Shown here: positions 18,415-26,681 of the stretch, in pieces | Numbering within the stretch: position 1 is the first letter of the stretch | Layout of the letters: each line of letters begins with the position of its first letter | Source of the DNA: an uncultured Lachnospiraceae bacterium | GTDB lineage: Bacteria; Bacillota; Clostridia; Lachnospirales; Lachnospiraceae | NCBI GenBank assembly: GCA_934317005.1 | Contig: CAKREB010000001.1 | Location: 1-64,000 of the forward strand | Direction: 5' to 3' | DNA: 64,000 bases | Made by a program: the position numbers and the translations under genes | Notes under the pieces: model-generated | The model's input: the letters and a program-made list of their open reading frames with translations, nothing else | What the model was told of the DNA's origin: nothing | The model's database searches: none

Positions 18415-19118
18415 AGCAGTATTTACAAAAAATGGCCGAACAATTAGAAATTAATCTGACATCGGATATGTTATCAAAATTTGAAATCTTTTATAATATG
18501 CTTTTAGAAACTAATAAGACAATGAATTTAACTGCTATTACAGAAATGCATGAAGTTGTTTTAAAACATTTTATTGACAGTATTGCCTTGTTAAATTATA
18601 TAGAACTTTCCAATAAAACAGTAATCGATGTTGGAACCGGTGCAGGTTTTCCGGGAATTCCTCTGGCAATATTATTTCCAAATACGAAGTTTGTGTTGAT
18701 GGATTCTTTACAGAAGAGATTGAAGTTTATTGATTCTGTTGTCGATGCATGTGATATGAAAAATGTGTCTACTATTCATGGTAGAGCAGAAGATTTGGGA
18801 CATGATGTGAATTATAGAGAAAAATTTGATATATGTGTATCCCGTGCAGTGGCTGCTTTGCCAGTGTTATTAGAATTATGTTCTCCTTTTGTAAAAGTGA
18901 ATGGATTGTTTGTTTCTTATAAAAGTGAATTGTTAAAGGAAGAATTGCAACAATCAGAAAAAGCTTTATCTATACTGCGTTGTGAATTGATGAAACAGTA
19001 TGATTATACAATACCGGACAGTGACTTTTACCGCGTGTATGCTGTGTTTAAGAAAAATGGTGCTTTGCAGAAAAAGTATCCTCGTCAGGCGGGAAAACCT
19101 AAGAAAAATCCATTATGA
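18411..19118 (+). CDS. rsmG: 16S rRNA (guanine527-N7)-methyltransferase RsmG
   Basis: RsmG methylates G527 of 16S rRNA; loss in other bacteria gives low-level streptomycin resistance. The SAM-binding motif VIDVGTGAGFPGIPLAILFP is near residue 65, followed by MDSLQKRLKFID and the RAVAALPVLLELC block. The length of 235 residues is normal. It overlaps mnmG by 4 bp and is followed by a terminator. Confidence 0.96.
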   Translation: MKQYLQKMAEQLEINLTSDMLSKFEIFYNMLLETNKTMNLTAITEMHEVVLKHFIDSIALLNYIELSNKTVIDVGTGAGFPGIPLAILFPNTKFVLMDSLQKRLKFIDSVVDACDMKNVSTIHGRAEDLGHDVNYREKFDICVSRAVAALPVLLELCSPFVKVNGLFVSYKSELLKEELQQSEKALSILRCELMKQYDYTIPDSDFYRVYAVFKKNGALQKKYPRQAGKPKKNPL

Positions 19119-19127
19119 TATAATTAG

Positions 19128-19167
19128 AGGTTATTGTGCTACAAAAGTGCAATAACCTTGTTTTTTT
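19128..19167 (+). terminator. Terminator after rsmG
   Basis: AGGTTATTG (19128-19136) pairs with CAATAACCT (19150-19158) and is followed by TGTTTTTTT. It separates mnmE-mnmG-rsmG from the parAB operon. Confidence 0.9.
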
Positions 19168-19231
19168 GCTTTATAGGATTAGAGTGTCAAAAAGCGGATA
19201 TTTCTACAGACCTATATGATAAAAATGTAAA

Positions 19232-19247
19232 TGTTTCACGTGAAACA
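19232..19247. promoter_or_regulatory. parS centromere site 1
   Basis: TGTTTCACGTGAAACA is a perfect 16-bp match to the bacterial parS consensus bound by ParB. It lies upstream of parA and within 8 kb of oriC. Confidence 0.97.
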
Positions 19248-19350
19248 TATTATCATATAATACTTTTCGTGTTATAATAGTAAATGGTTTTTGTGATGGG
19301 CACAATAAGCTGGTATTTTTATGAAGTTTGAAAGTACGAGAAATAATAAA

Positions 19351-19366
19351 TGTTTCACGTGAAACA
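19351..19366. promoter_or_regulatory. parS centromere site 2
   Basis: A second perfect TGTTTCACGTGAAACA lies 119 bp from the first and 17 bp before the parA start codon, so ParB binding could also regulate parAB. Confidence 0.97.
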
Positions 19367-19383
19367 TTTGAAAGGATGAAATA

Positions 19384-20151
19384 ATGGGTAGAGTAATAGC
19401 TATTTCAAATCAAAAGGGCGGTGTTGGAAAAACAACAACGGCAATTAATTTATCAGCTTGTTTGGCTGAAAAAGGAAAAAAAGTATTAGTGATTGATATG
19501 GACCCACAGGGAAATGCAACAAGTGGATTAGGAGTAAATAAAGAAGAAGCGGAACATACCAGCTATGAGGTGTTGATTGGTCAAATTCCAATAGAAGAAG
19601 CTATAGAACAGTCTGTTTGTGATAATCTGATGGTAGTTCCTTCGGCACGGGGGCTTGCAGGTGCTGAAATTGAGTTGATTGGCATTGATAATAGAGAGTA
19701 TGTGTTAAAAAATCAAGTGGACCATATAAGAGATGATTATGACTTTGTTGTTATTGATTGTCCTCCATCATTAAATATTTTAACAGTAAATGCAATGACA
19801 ACGGCAGATACTGTATTAGTACCAATTCAATGCGAATATTATGCATTGGAAGGATTAAGTGATTTGCTATATACAATTGAATTAGTGAAGGAGCGCCTTA
19901 ATGAAAAATTAGAAATAGAGGGCGTTGTATTTACAATGTATGATGCGAGAACCTGTTTGTCTTTACAGGTTGTGGAAAATGTAAAAGAGAATCTGCAACA
20001 AAATATTTATAAAACAATTATACCTAGAAATATTCGATTGGCAGAAGCTCCAAGTTATGGAAAACCGATTACATTGTATGATAGCAGATCTGCCGGAGCA
20101 GAGGGCTATCGAAACTTAGCAACTGAAGTGATTGAAAGGGGAGAAGAATAG
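19384..20151 (+). CDS. parA: Chromosome partitioning ATPase ParA (Soj)
   Basis: ParA/Soj is a deviant Walker ATPase that segregates origins with ParB and, in Bacillus, regulates DnaA. The motif KGGVGKTTTAINLSACLA is at the N-terminus and DMDPQGNATSGLG and VIDCPPSLNILTVNA follow. The length of 255 residues is normal. AAAGGATG lies upstream of the ATG. It forms an operon with parB, whose start lies 4 bp past the parA stop. Confidence 0.97.
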   Translation: MGRVIAISNQKGGVGKTTTAINLSACLAEKGKKVLVIDMDPQGNATSGLGVNKEEAEHTSYEVLIGQIPIEEAIEQSVCDNLMVVPSARGLAGAEIELIGIDNREYVLKNQVDHIRDDYDFVVIDCPPSLNILTVNAMTTADTVLVPIQCEYYALEGLSDLLYTIELVKERLNEKLEIEGVVFTMYDARTCLSLQVVENVKENLQQNIYKTIIPRNIRLAEAPSYGKPITLYDSRSAGAEGYRNLATEVIERGEE

Positions 20152-20155
20152 AACA

Positions 20156-21067
20156 ATGCCAACAAAGAGAGGATTAGGAAACGGATTAGACAATTTGATT
20201 CCAAAGAAAGCAGAAAACAAAACGGGAAAAAAAGTGGAAGTAACAAAAGAAGTGATTAAAGAAACAGATTCGATAGACATTAATAAGATTGAGCCAAATC
20301 AATCACAGCCAAGAAAAAGTTTTAATGAAGATGCTTTGCAGGAGTTAGCAGATTCTATCAAACAGCATGGATTGATTGAACCTTTGATTGTACAGGAAGG
20401 CAAGAAAGGTTTTTATCAGATCATAGCCGGAGAGAGAAGATGGAGAGCGGCTAAGATAGCAGGCTTGAAAAAGATACCAATTATTGTAAAGAAATATACA
20501 GAACAGGAAGTAATGGAAATTGCTTTGATTGAAAACTTGCAGCGCGAGGATTTGAATCCAATCGAAGAAGCGGAAGCTTATCAAAAGCTTATTGAGGAAT
20601 ATCAGTTAAAACAGGATGAAGTTGCGGATAAAGTATCAAAAAGCAGAGTTGCCATTACGAATGCACTTCGATTATTGAAGCTTGACCAAAGAGTTCGCCA
20701 GATGGTAATAGAAGAAAAAATTAAAAGTGGTCATGCACGTGCATTGCTTGGAATTGAAGATGCAAATTTACAGTATGAAACAGCAATGAGAATATTTGAT
20801 GAAAAACTGAGTGTACGAGAAACAGAAAAACTGGTAAAGAAGCTTTTGAAAGAAAAATCTGTAGATCACACAGAAAAGGAAGCAAAAGCAAGTACAGAGC
20901 AGCTTGATATTGTGTATGCACAGTATGAAGAAAATCTAAAGTCTATTATGGGAACAAAAGTAAATATCAATCGAAATAAAGATGGAAAAAAGGGAAAAAT
21001 AGAAATTGAGTATTATTCTCCAGATGAATTTGATCGAATTATAGAATTGATCAATCATTTGAAGTAA
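20156..21067 (+). CDS. parB: Chromosome partitioning protein ParB (Spo0J)
   Basis: ParB is a CTP-dependent clamp that loads at parS and spreads. The CTPase core contains QPRKSFNEDALQELADSI and GERRWRAAKIAGL and the NLQREDLNPIEEA block; the helix-turn-helix is KQDEVADKVSKSRVAITNALRLL. The C-terminal dimerisation segment has KIEIEYYSPDEFDRIIELI. I start at ATG 20156 (MPTKRGLGNGLDNL), which is the family start; the frame continues eight codons upstream from a TTG without a good ribosome site. The product is 303 residues. Both parS sites lie less than 1 kb upstream. Confidence 0.96.
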   Translation: MPTKRGLGNGLDNLIPKKAENKTGKKVEVTKEVIKETDSIDINKIEPNQSQPRKSFNEDALQELADSIKQHGLIEPLIVQEGKKGFYQIIAGERRWRAAKIAGLKKIPIIVKKYTEQEVMEIALIENLQREDLNPIEEAEAYQKLIEEYQLKQDEVADKVSKSRVAITNALRLLKLDQRVRQMVIEEKIKSGHARALLGIEDANLQYETAMRIFDEKLSVRETEKLVKKLLKEKSVDHTEKEAKASTEQLDIVYAQYEENLKSIMGTKVNINRNKDGKKGKIEIEYYSPDEFDRIIELINHLK

Positions 21068-21090
21068 AAAAGAAAGTGGAGGAAAGAAAA

Positions 21091-21618
21091 ATGCAATTAT
21101 TTAATGAATTTGGAATTGATTTAGGATATGTAGTAATTGGAATGGCTGGTGTAATGTTAATTATGCTTATTATGCTTATTGTTACAATGGCTAAAAATTC
21201 CAGCCTAAAAAAGAAATATAAAATATTTATGGATGGAGAAAATGGAAAAAATCTGGAAAAAGCAATTTTAGATAAATTTGCAGCTATTGATAGTCTGGAA
21301 GAAAATGTTGATGAAATTTACAAGAGTATTAAGGCAATCAATAGTCAGTTGGTAACAGCATATCAGAAAATTGGTTTGGTAAAATATGATGCGTTCAAAG
21401 AAATTGGAGGAAAACTAAGCTTTGTCTTAGTATTATTAACAGCAGAAAATAATGGATTTATCTTAAACTCTATGCATAGTACAAAAGAAGGCTGCTATAC
21501 ATATGCAAAAGAAGTGGTAAATGGAGAAGCATTTGTGATTTTATCAGAAGAAGAGCAACAAGCATTGGATGAAGCAAAATCAAATGTAAGCCTGAAAAAG
21601 ATTGTTGAGGACAGATAA
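21091..21618 (+). CDS. DUF4446 family membrane-anchored protein
   Basis: The protein has one N-terminal transmembrane helix (about residues 8-33) and then a cytoplasmic coiled segment (LEKAILDKFAAIDSLEENVDEIYKSI) followed by a beta-rich domain with KYDAFKEIGGKLSFVLVLL and NGFILNSMHST. This pattern fits the DUF4446 family, which is frequently next to parB in clostridia, and its role is unknown. The chosen ATG at 21091 has GGAGG 8 nt upstream; a GTG five codons earlier overlaps that site. It lies 23 bp after parB, probably in the same operon. Confidence 0.85.
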   Translation: MQLFNEFGIDLGYVVIGMAGVMLIMLIMLIVTMAKNSSLKKKYKIFMDGENGKNLEKAILDKFAAIDSLEENVDEIYKSIKAINSQLVTAYQKIGLVKYDAFKEIGGKLSFVLVLLTAENNGFILNSMHSTKEGCYTYAKEVVNGEAFVILSEEEQQALDEAKSNVSLKKIVEDR

Positions 21619-21621
21619 TCT

Positions 21622-22578
21622 ATGCAAAGATTAGCAGAAATTGTACTCGGTATATGCTTTGTAAGTGTGATACCAATCATACTGTTAAAGATAAGAGAAA
21701 AGGAAAGCTATGGCTGGAATCTTTTAAAAGAAAAAGGGTATTATTTATATGAACTGACTATATTGAATGCAGTAATATTTTTTCTGTTTTATCAGAATAC
21801 GGAGATTATATTAGGGACAATCATAGGAAGTAGTCTGTTTCGTTTATTGATAATTGGCGGTGTGCAGAAGCTGATAGTTTCAAAAGGTAAGCGGCTGATG
21901 AAAGGACAATATCTTGTATTTTGTATGATATTGGTATTGTTCCTGGCGGCTGATTACCTGTTTGCAGGAAAAACGGTTGTAAACTGTATTAATCAGATTG
22001 ATGGTTTGCTTCTTGTTTTCGTATTTTTACTATATCTTTATATGGTATATGGAAAACGATGGATGGAAGAGTATAGGGAAAAAAGAACCGGTCAGGTAGA
22101 AGGTCATGTAAATGATATATCACAAGAAGATATAAATATACTAAAAAAATATGATATAAAATCAGTTGTTTTAAAATATATCTGCTTAGAACTTAGTATA
22201 TTGGCTGGTATGTATTTGTTAGCAAAGGATATTCCAATGCTTGGTGGAATGTATGGAATATCACAATATCAGTTGGGAATAACAGTGGTTTCCTGGTGTG
22301 TTAATCTGGGAGGTATCTATATATCATTATTTGATCAGAAAACAGAATGCTTTTTAGAAAACACGATGGAAGAAATTATTATTTGTATCACATTGCTTTT
22401 AGGAATTGCAGCTTTGATTCATCCGATTCTTATCAGTCAATTGACGATATACGATCTTATTATTTTTAGTATAATTGCTTTACTGATGCAATTTATTGAG
22501 AAAATTAGCAACCGGTTTGGTGGAAGCGCAATGGTAACAGTTTATCTTGGTTTTGTTCTATTTGTATGTGTAAGATAA
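21622..22578 (+). CDS. Multipass membrane protein, possibly a degenerate Na/Ca exchanger-like fold
   Basis: The 318-residue protein has about nine or ten hydrophobic segments and a central hydrophilic loop near residues 150-180. The segment ILGTIIGSSLFRLLIIGG resembles the alpha-repeat GSN-type motif of the CaCA cation exchangers, and GISQYQLGITVVSWCVNLGG resembles their GLTIVAxGTSLPE repeat but lacks the acidic ion-binding residue. I infer a divergent relative that may have lost ion exchange; the assignment is tentative. It starts 3 bp after the DUF4446 gene and is therefore probably part of the parAB operon. It ends 66 bp before a bidirectional terminator. Confidence 0.7.
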   Translation: MQRLAEIVLGICFVSVIPIILLKIREKESYGWNLLKEKGYYLYELTILNAVIFFLFYQNTEIILGTIIGSSLFRLLIIGGVQKLIVSKGKRLMKGQYLVFCMILVLFLAADYLFAGKTVVNCINQIDGLLLVFVFLLYLYMVYGKRWMEEYREKRTGQVEGHVNDISQEDINILKKYDIKSVVLKYICLELSILAGMYLLAKDIPMLGGMYGISQYQLGITVVSWCVNLGGIYISLFDQKTECFLENTMEEIIICITLLLGIAALIHPILISQLTIYDLIIFSIIALLMQFIEKISNRFGGSAMVTVYLGFVLFVCVR

Positions 22579-22644
22579 AAGAATACTGTCTGCGTTGTTG
22601 CCTTAGCAAGAATTTTTATCAGTGTACGAGTATTTTCAAGTTGT

Positions 22645-22738
22645 ATCAAAAAAGAGAATGCGCTGTGTACTGATCTCCAATCGTTAGATTTTTAGGTCTA
22701 ACTTTTGGAGTGGTACATGGAACATTCTCTTTTTTGAT
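22645..22738. terminator. Bidirectional terminator hairpin, repeat family copy 1
   Basis: ATCAAAAAAGAGAATG (22645-22660) is the exact reverse complement of 22723-22738. Inside, TGTAC/GTACA, CTCCAA/TTGGAG and GTTAGA/TCTAAC continue the stem to an apical loop tttttagg. Poly-A and poly-T ends let it terminate from both sides, and it sits between convergent genes. A closely similar copy is at 46972-47059. Confidence 0.85.
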
Positions 22739-22739
22739 G

Positions 22740-23492
22740 CTAACTTTCGCTGGCAATTGTGCTGAATAGTGGTTTTAATGATTCGGGAACCTTATGTTCT
22801 ATCTGCTGCTCATATTCTTGAAGTGATTCTACGTTTGGATTCATAGCAGAACCACCATTAAAATCATCGTGATAATGTTTTACATCTTCATTGATAGAAA
22901 GCATCTTTTGATCTAAAAATGTGATGATATTGGCACATTCTCTTAGTTCGTCACGAATACCATCCGGTGCTTTGCCCTCAAACTTGTAATAAATTTTGTG
23001 CTCCAGACTTGCCCAAAAATCCATTGCAATTGTACGGATCTGAATTTCAACTTTGGTATCAATTACATCATCGGATAAGAAGATAGGAATTGATACGATC
23101 ATATGATAGCTTCTGTATCCGTTTGGCTTTGGGTTAGCAATATAGTCTTTGACTTTTAAAACAGTTACATCATCCTGCTGTGCAATTGCTTCAGCAATAC
23201 GGTAAATGTCGGAAGTAAAGGAACAGATGATTCGTACTCCGGCAACATCGTTGATATATCGGATGATGTTTTCAACAGTTAATTCTTTTTGTTTTAAACG
23301 AATTTTGCGTGCAATACTTTCTGCTGATTTAATACGGGAAGTAATGTGTTCTATTGGATTATACTGATGTGCAAGCTTAAATTCATTGTTTAAAATTTCA
23401 AGCTTTGTACAAATTTCTTTTAAAACTGCATCATACAACAAAAGTGCATGATTCCATTCTTCCTCTTCGTTATAATATAGTAATTCCCCCAT
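22740..23492 (-). CDS. Small alarmone synthetase, RelA/SpoT-like GTP pyrophosphokinase
   Basis: This 250-residue protein contains only a RelA/SpoT synthetase domain and should make (p)ppGpp from ATP and GTP/GDP. Seen motifs are SRIKSAESIARKIRLK (substrate-binding basic region), DVAGVRIICSFTSDIYRIAE, KPNGYRSYHMIV and VEIQIRTIAMDFWASLEHKI. No HD hydrolase, TGS or ACT domains are present, so it belongs to the RelQ/YjbM or YwaC-type small synthetases. GGAGG lies 6 nt before the ATG. It is transcribed against the replication direction, converging with the parAB operon. Confidence 0.92.
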   Translation of the reverse strand: MGELLYYNEEEEWNHALLLYDAVLKEICTKLEILNNEFKLAHQYNPIEHITSRIKSAESIARKIRLKQKELTVENIIRYINDVAGVRIICSFTSDIYRIAEAIAQQDDVTVLKVKDYIANPKPNGYRSYHMIVSIPIFLSDDVIDTKVEIQIRTIAMDFWASLEHKIYYKFEGKAPDGIRDELRECANIITFLDQKMLSINEDVKHYHDDFNGGSAMNPNVESLQEYEQQIEHKVPESLKPLFSTIASES

Positions 23493-23558
23493 AAAATCCT
23501 CCTGTTGTATTCAGATTACAATCTGTTTGTAAACCCCATTCATAATCTGATAAAAATC

Positions 23559-24575
23559 TTAATTGAATCCGTAAATTCGATTGAAGAAATGATAGCCATG
23601 TATAATAATCTTCTTTCCAATGGAAGACTTAAACTGCAGAGGTAATCCAAACTTGCGCTCAGTAATCAAACGGTAAACCTGTTTATTACTATTCTTTAAG
23701 TAGTTCCATAATTCATCACGTTTTGCAAGATTTTCTGCCGAACCTTCATTTACCAAAAGAGCAGAGCTGACGATCATCATCATCGATAAATATTGCAGCA
23801 TATAGCTTTGCAGTTTTTTAGAAGAGATTGTCATGAGGTCGTGAGAATCAATCATAATCTTTGTGATTTTAATCTGCTGATCAATGCGACGTGTCATAAC
23901 CGTTTCATTGACAGACTGATCATCCCTTCCGATGTAATAACGATAAAGATCTACATTCAGATAATACATTTTCCTGACAGATGGTAATGGTACATAGGCA
24001 AAAATATTATCTACATAAAAAGTATGTTCCGGCAGAGTAAGGTGGCAATCCTTTAAAAGCTGTGTGCGATACATAATAGAATGCATCAACAGATTTTGCG
24101 TCATTCGGAAGTGCTTTACATCGTCCCATGTGAAAAAGCGGTTGCATGGAATCGCACTGCGATAGTTGACGACCTTACGTTTGTGAATGCTTGGCTTTTC
24201 GTAAACATAGTTGCTGATAATAAGATCTAAAGGAATAGATTCTTTTACCAGGTATTGAATAAAATGTAATATCTTTTTCAAACTTGCCTCATCAAACCAG
24301 TCGTCACTGTCAAGCACCTTAAAAAATAAACCATTCGCATTCTGAATACCGGTGTTTACAGCAGAACCATGTCCACCATTTTCCTTGTGAATTGCACGAA
24401 TAATGGTAGGATACTTTTTTTCGTACTCTTTTGCAATTGACAATGTATTATCAGAAGAACCATCATCAACAATTAAGATTTCGATGGCTTCTCCACCTGT
24501 TAAAGCTGTTTGAATCGCATGCTCCATATATTCCTGTGAATTGTAACAAGGTATTGTTACAGTAAGTAATTTCAT
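23559..24575 (-). CDS. Family 2 glycosyltransferase
   Basis: This 338-residue protein has a GT-A fold: LLTVTIPCYNSQEYMEHAI at the N-terminus, LIVDDGSSDNTLSIA, NGGHGSAVNTGIQNA and the metal-binding DSDDWFDEASL near residue 95. It should transfer a sugar from a nucleotide-sugar to a cell-surface acceptor, but the acceptor cannot be predicted. The C-terminal third is unassigned. GGAGGG lies 8 nt before the ATG. No other glycan genes are nearby; its neighbour downstream is the alarmone synthetase, 66 bp away. Confidence 0.9.
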   Translation of the reverse strand: MKLLTVTIPCYNSQEYMEHAIQTALTGGEAIEILIVDDGSSDNTLSIAKEYEKKYPTIIRAIHKENGGHGSAVNTGIQNANGLFFKVLDSDDWFDEASLKKILHFIQYLVKESIPLDLIISNYVYEKPSIHKRKVVNYRSAIPCNRFFTWDDVKHFRMTQNLLMHSIMYRTQLLKDCHLTLPEHTFYVDNIFAYVPLPSVRKMYYLNVDLYRYYIGRDDQSVNETVMTRRIDQQIKITKIMIDSHDLMTISSKKLQSYMLQYLSMMMIVSSALLVNEGSAENLAKRDELWNYLKNSNKQVYRLITERKFGLPLQFKSSIGKKIIIHGYHFFNRIYGFN

Positions 24576-24674
24576 ATTTCAAACCCTCCAGATATATTGT
24601 TACTATTATTATAATATGAATTGTCATCAAGTGAAAGTGGTTTATTATTAAAGTTATCATAAAGTTACATTTCA

Positions 24675-24880
24675 ATGATGTTGGGGTCAAAAGATATTTT
24701 GCCCCCAACTAATGCCACGGATTGCTTCATTGCTGTGCAATTTTCGCAATCCTACAAACACCTCCAATCCCGCATATTTGCAAGCAAATCTGCTACTTGT
24801 CGGTGTTTGGCGGGTCAAGCCACCAGCTAGTAATTTGTATGTAAACATACATTACTAGCTGCTTTTGACCCTTGCATCAT
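24675..24880. mobile_element. MITE-like structured element, copy 1
   Basis: This 206-bp element begins ATGATGTTGGGGTCAAAAG and ends with the near reverse complement (CTTTTGACCCTTGCATCAT), giving 19-bp terminal inverted repeats with three mismatches. It is flanked by TTCA on both sides (24671-24674, 24881-24884), a likely 4-bp target duplication. It encodes no protein. Internally it holds several strong hairpins, including GTTGGGG/CCCCAAC near the left end and AGCTAGTAA/TTACTAGCT near the right end. It is identical to copy 2. Confidence 0.85.
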
Positions 24881-24884
24881 TTCA

Positions 24885-25040
24885 ATTATATTATAATTAC
24901 AATATATCGTTTGAAATATGCTTAAAAAATCTTTGCTTCATTCGTTATGACATTGTTCAATCAAAAAGTGAAACATGTTATAATAAAAGAAGATGTAGCT
25001 ATAAGCATACAATGCTATCTGCTTTTATTTATAGCATCAT
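24885..25040. other. Spacer between the two MITE-like copies
   Basis: This 156-bp AT-rich spacer holds no gene. A TATAAT (about 24980) with a weak TTCAAT 17 nt upstream could be a forward promoter for the deoC operon, whose start is about 400 bp downstream; this is a guess. Confidence 0.3.
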
Positions 25041-25044
25041 ATAA

Positions 25045-25250
25045 ATGATGTTGGGGTCAAAAGATATTTTGCCCCCAACTAATGCCACGGATTGCTTCAT
25101 TGCTGTGCAATTTTCGCAATCCTACAAACACCTCCAATCCCGCATATTTGCAAGCAAATCTGCTACTTGTCGGTGTTTGGCGGGTCAAGCCACCAGCTAG
25201 TAATTTGTATGTAAACATACATTACTAGCTGCTTTTGACCCTTGCATCAT
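25045..25250. mobile_element. MITE-like structured element, copy 2
   Basis: Identical over all 206 bp to copy 1 and in the same orientation, 164 bp away. It is flanked by ATAA on both sides (25041-25044, 25251-25254), a different 4-bp duplication, which indicates independent insertion and not a segmental duplication. The left flank also carries CATCAT just outside ATAA, so the target resembled the element end. Confidence 0.85.
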
Positions 25251-25396
25251 ATAAATAATATCTACATTAAATAGTATACAAAATAAAAGCGAAGATTGTA
25301 TTACAAAGTTATAAAAAAAGAAGAAAGATTGTGAAAATAATAACAAAAGAAATGTAATAAGCTATGAGATAAAAGAGGAAAGTGAGGAAAAAGAAA

Positions 25397-26050
25397 ATGG
25401 AACAAAAAGAGATATTAAAACATGTAGATCATACGTTGCTTCAGCAGACTGCTACATGGGAACAGATAAAAGAAATTTGTGATGATGCCATAAAGTATCA
25501 GACGGCATCGGTATGTATTCCACCATCCTTTGTAAAAAAGGTCAAAGAATATGTCGGAAATAAAATGGCAGTATGCACTGTAATAGGATTTCCAAATGGT
25601 TATATGACCAAGGAAACAAAGAAATTCGAAACGCAGGATGCCTTAAAAAATGGTGCCGATGAAATTGATATGGTAATTAATATCGGAATGTTGAAGGAAA
25701 AAAGATATGAGGATATGAAAGATGAAATTTGGGAGCTAAAGGAAATATGTGGAAAACATATTTTAAAAGTTATTATTGAAACCTGTCTTTTGGAAGAAGA
25801 GGAAAAGATAAAAATGTGTGAGATCGTAACAGAAGCAGGGGCAGATTATATAAAAACATCTACAGGATTTTCTACAGCGGGCGCGACATTTGAAGATATT
25901 GCTCTTTTTAAGAAGCATGTCGGCATGGATGTTAAAATTAAGGCGGCCGGAGAAATTGCTTCATTTGATGATGCAGAGAAATTTCTTTCGCTGGGTGCAG
26001 ACAGACTTGGAACGAGCAGGCTGATTAAAATTTTAAAAGAACAATTGTAA
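25397..26050 (+). CDS. deoC: Deoxyribose-phosphate aldolase
   Basis: DeoC cleaves 2-deoxyribose 5-phosphate to acetaldehyde and glyceraldehyde 3-phosphate. The Schiff-base lysine is Lys153 in ADYIKTSTGF; Asp91 (EIDMVINIG) and Lys182 (KIKAAGEI) complete the catalytic set. The last motif reads AAGEI where most homologues have A-[SA]-GGI. The start at ATG 25397 (MEQKEILKHVDHTLL) has GAGG 9 nt upstream and gives 217 residues; a GTG five codons earlier is less likely. It leads deoC-cdd-pdp, which together salvage or ferment pyrimidine nucleosides. Confidence 0.96.
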   Translation: MEQKEILKHVDHTLLQQTATWEQIKEICDDAIKYQTASVCIPPSFVKKVKEYVGNKMAVCTVIGFPNGYMTKETKKFETQDALKNGADEIDMVINIGMLKEKRYEDMKDEIWELKEICGKHILKVIIETCLLEEEEKIKMCEIVTEAGADYIKTSTGFSTAGATFEDIALFKKHVGMDVKIKAAGEIASFDDAEKFLSLGADRLGTSRLIKILKEQL

Positions 26051-26057
26051 TTTTGAT

Positions 26058-26209
26058 ATTTTACAGTTGTGTAAAATAAGAGTAGAAGTGAAGAAAGAAA
26101 GTAAAAGATAAGTATAATTTAGAATTTTACAGTCGTGTAAAATAAGAATAGAAGTGAGAAATAGGAAAAGCAATAGCATGACTTGTGGCATTTTACAGTC
26201 GTGTGAAAT
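26058..26209. repeat. Three 20-bp palindromes at exact 66-bp spacing
   Basis: ATTTTACA-GTYG-TGTAAAAT occurs at 26058-26077, 26124-26143 and 26190-26209 (the last has one change, TGTGAAAT). The sequence after each palindrome is also related (taagagtagaagtga and variants), so this is a degenerate 66-bp tandem repeat filling the deoC-cdd gap. The palindromes could be operators or mRNA hairpins. Confidence 0.85.
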
Positions 26210-26231
26210 AGAAATGGAAATGAGGATGAAA

Positions 26232-26645
26232 ATGGAAAATGAAACAATGATAGAAATGGCAATAGCGGCCAGAAAAATGTCATATTCTCCGTATTCCGGC
26301 TTTGCTGTGGGGGCTTGTCTGAAAGCCGGTTCAGGAAAGCTATATACAGGATGTAATATTGAAAACGCCGGATATACAGCAACAAATTGTGCGGAAAGAA
26401 CTGCGTTTTTTAAGGCCGTCAGCGAGGGAGAACGGGTATTTGAAAAAATTGTCATTGTGGGAGGAGAAAAGGAAATAGCGGATTTTTGTCCTCCGTGCGG
26501 GGTATGCTTACAGGTAATGATGGAATTTTGTAATCCGGAAACATTTCAGATTGTACTACCTAACAAATCAGGAGATACGCAGGAGTTTTTGTTAAAGGAG
26601 TTGCTGCCAAAAGGATTTGGACCTTTGAATTTAAGTAAAGAATAA
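26232..26645 (+). CDS. cdd: Cytidine deaminase
   Basis: Cdd hydrolytically deaminates cytidine and deoxycytidine to uridine and deoxyuridine. It is the small homotetrameric type, 137 residues. The zinc site is Cys53 and the catalytic Glu55 in TNCAERTAFF, with Cys89 and Cys92 in CPPCGVCLQ. The start is ATG 26232 (MENETMIEMAIAARK), with GAGG 6 nt upstream; the frame is open 26 codons further upstream, through the third palindrome of the repeat array, which is not expected to be coding. It lies between deoC and pdp. Confidence 0.95.
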   Translation: MENETMIEMAIAARKMSYSPYSGFAVGACLKAGSGKLYTGCNIENAGYTATNCAERTAFFKAVSEGERVFEKIVIVGGEKEIADFCPPCGVCLQVMMEFCNPETFQIVLPNKSGDTQEFLLKELLPKGFGPLNLSKE

Positions 26646-26681
26646 GTTGATAAAATAAGTAATGAGATTGGGGGAAAGCGT

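Noticed and set aside
26058..26209. Possible CRISPR array
   Set aside because: Only three repeats at 66 bp with related intervening sequence and no cas genes; the spacers are not unique sequences.
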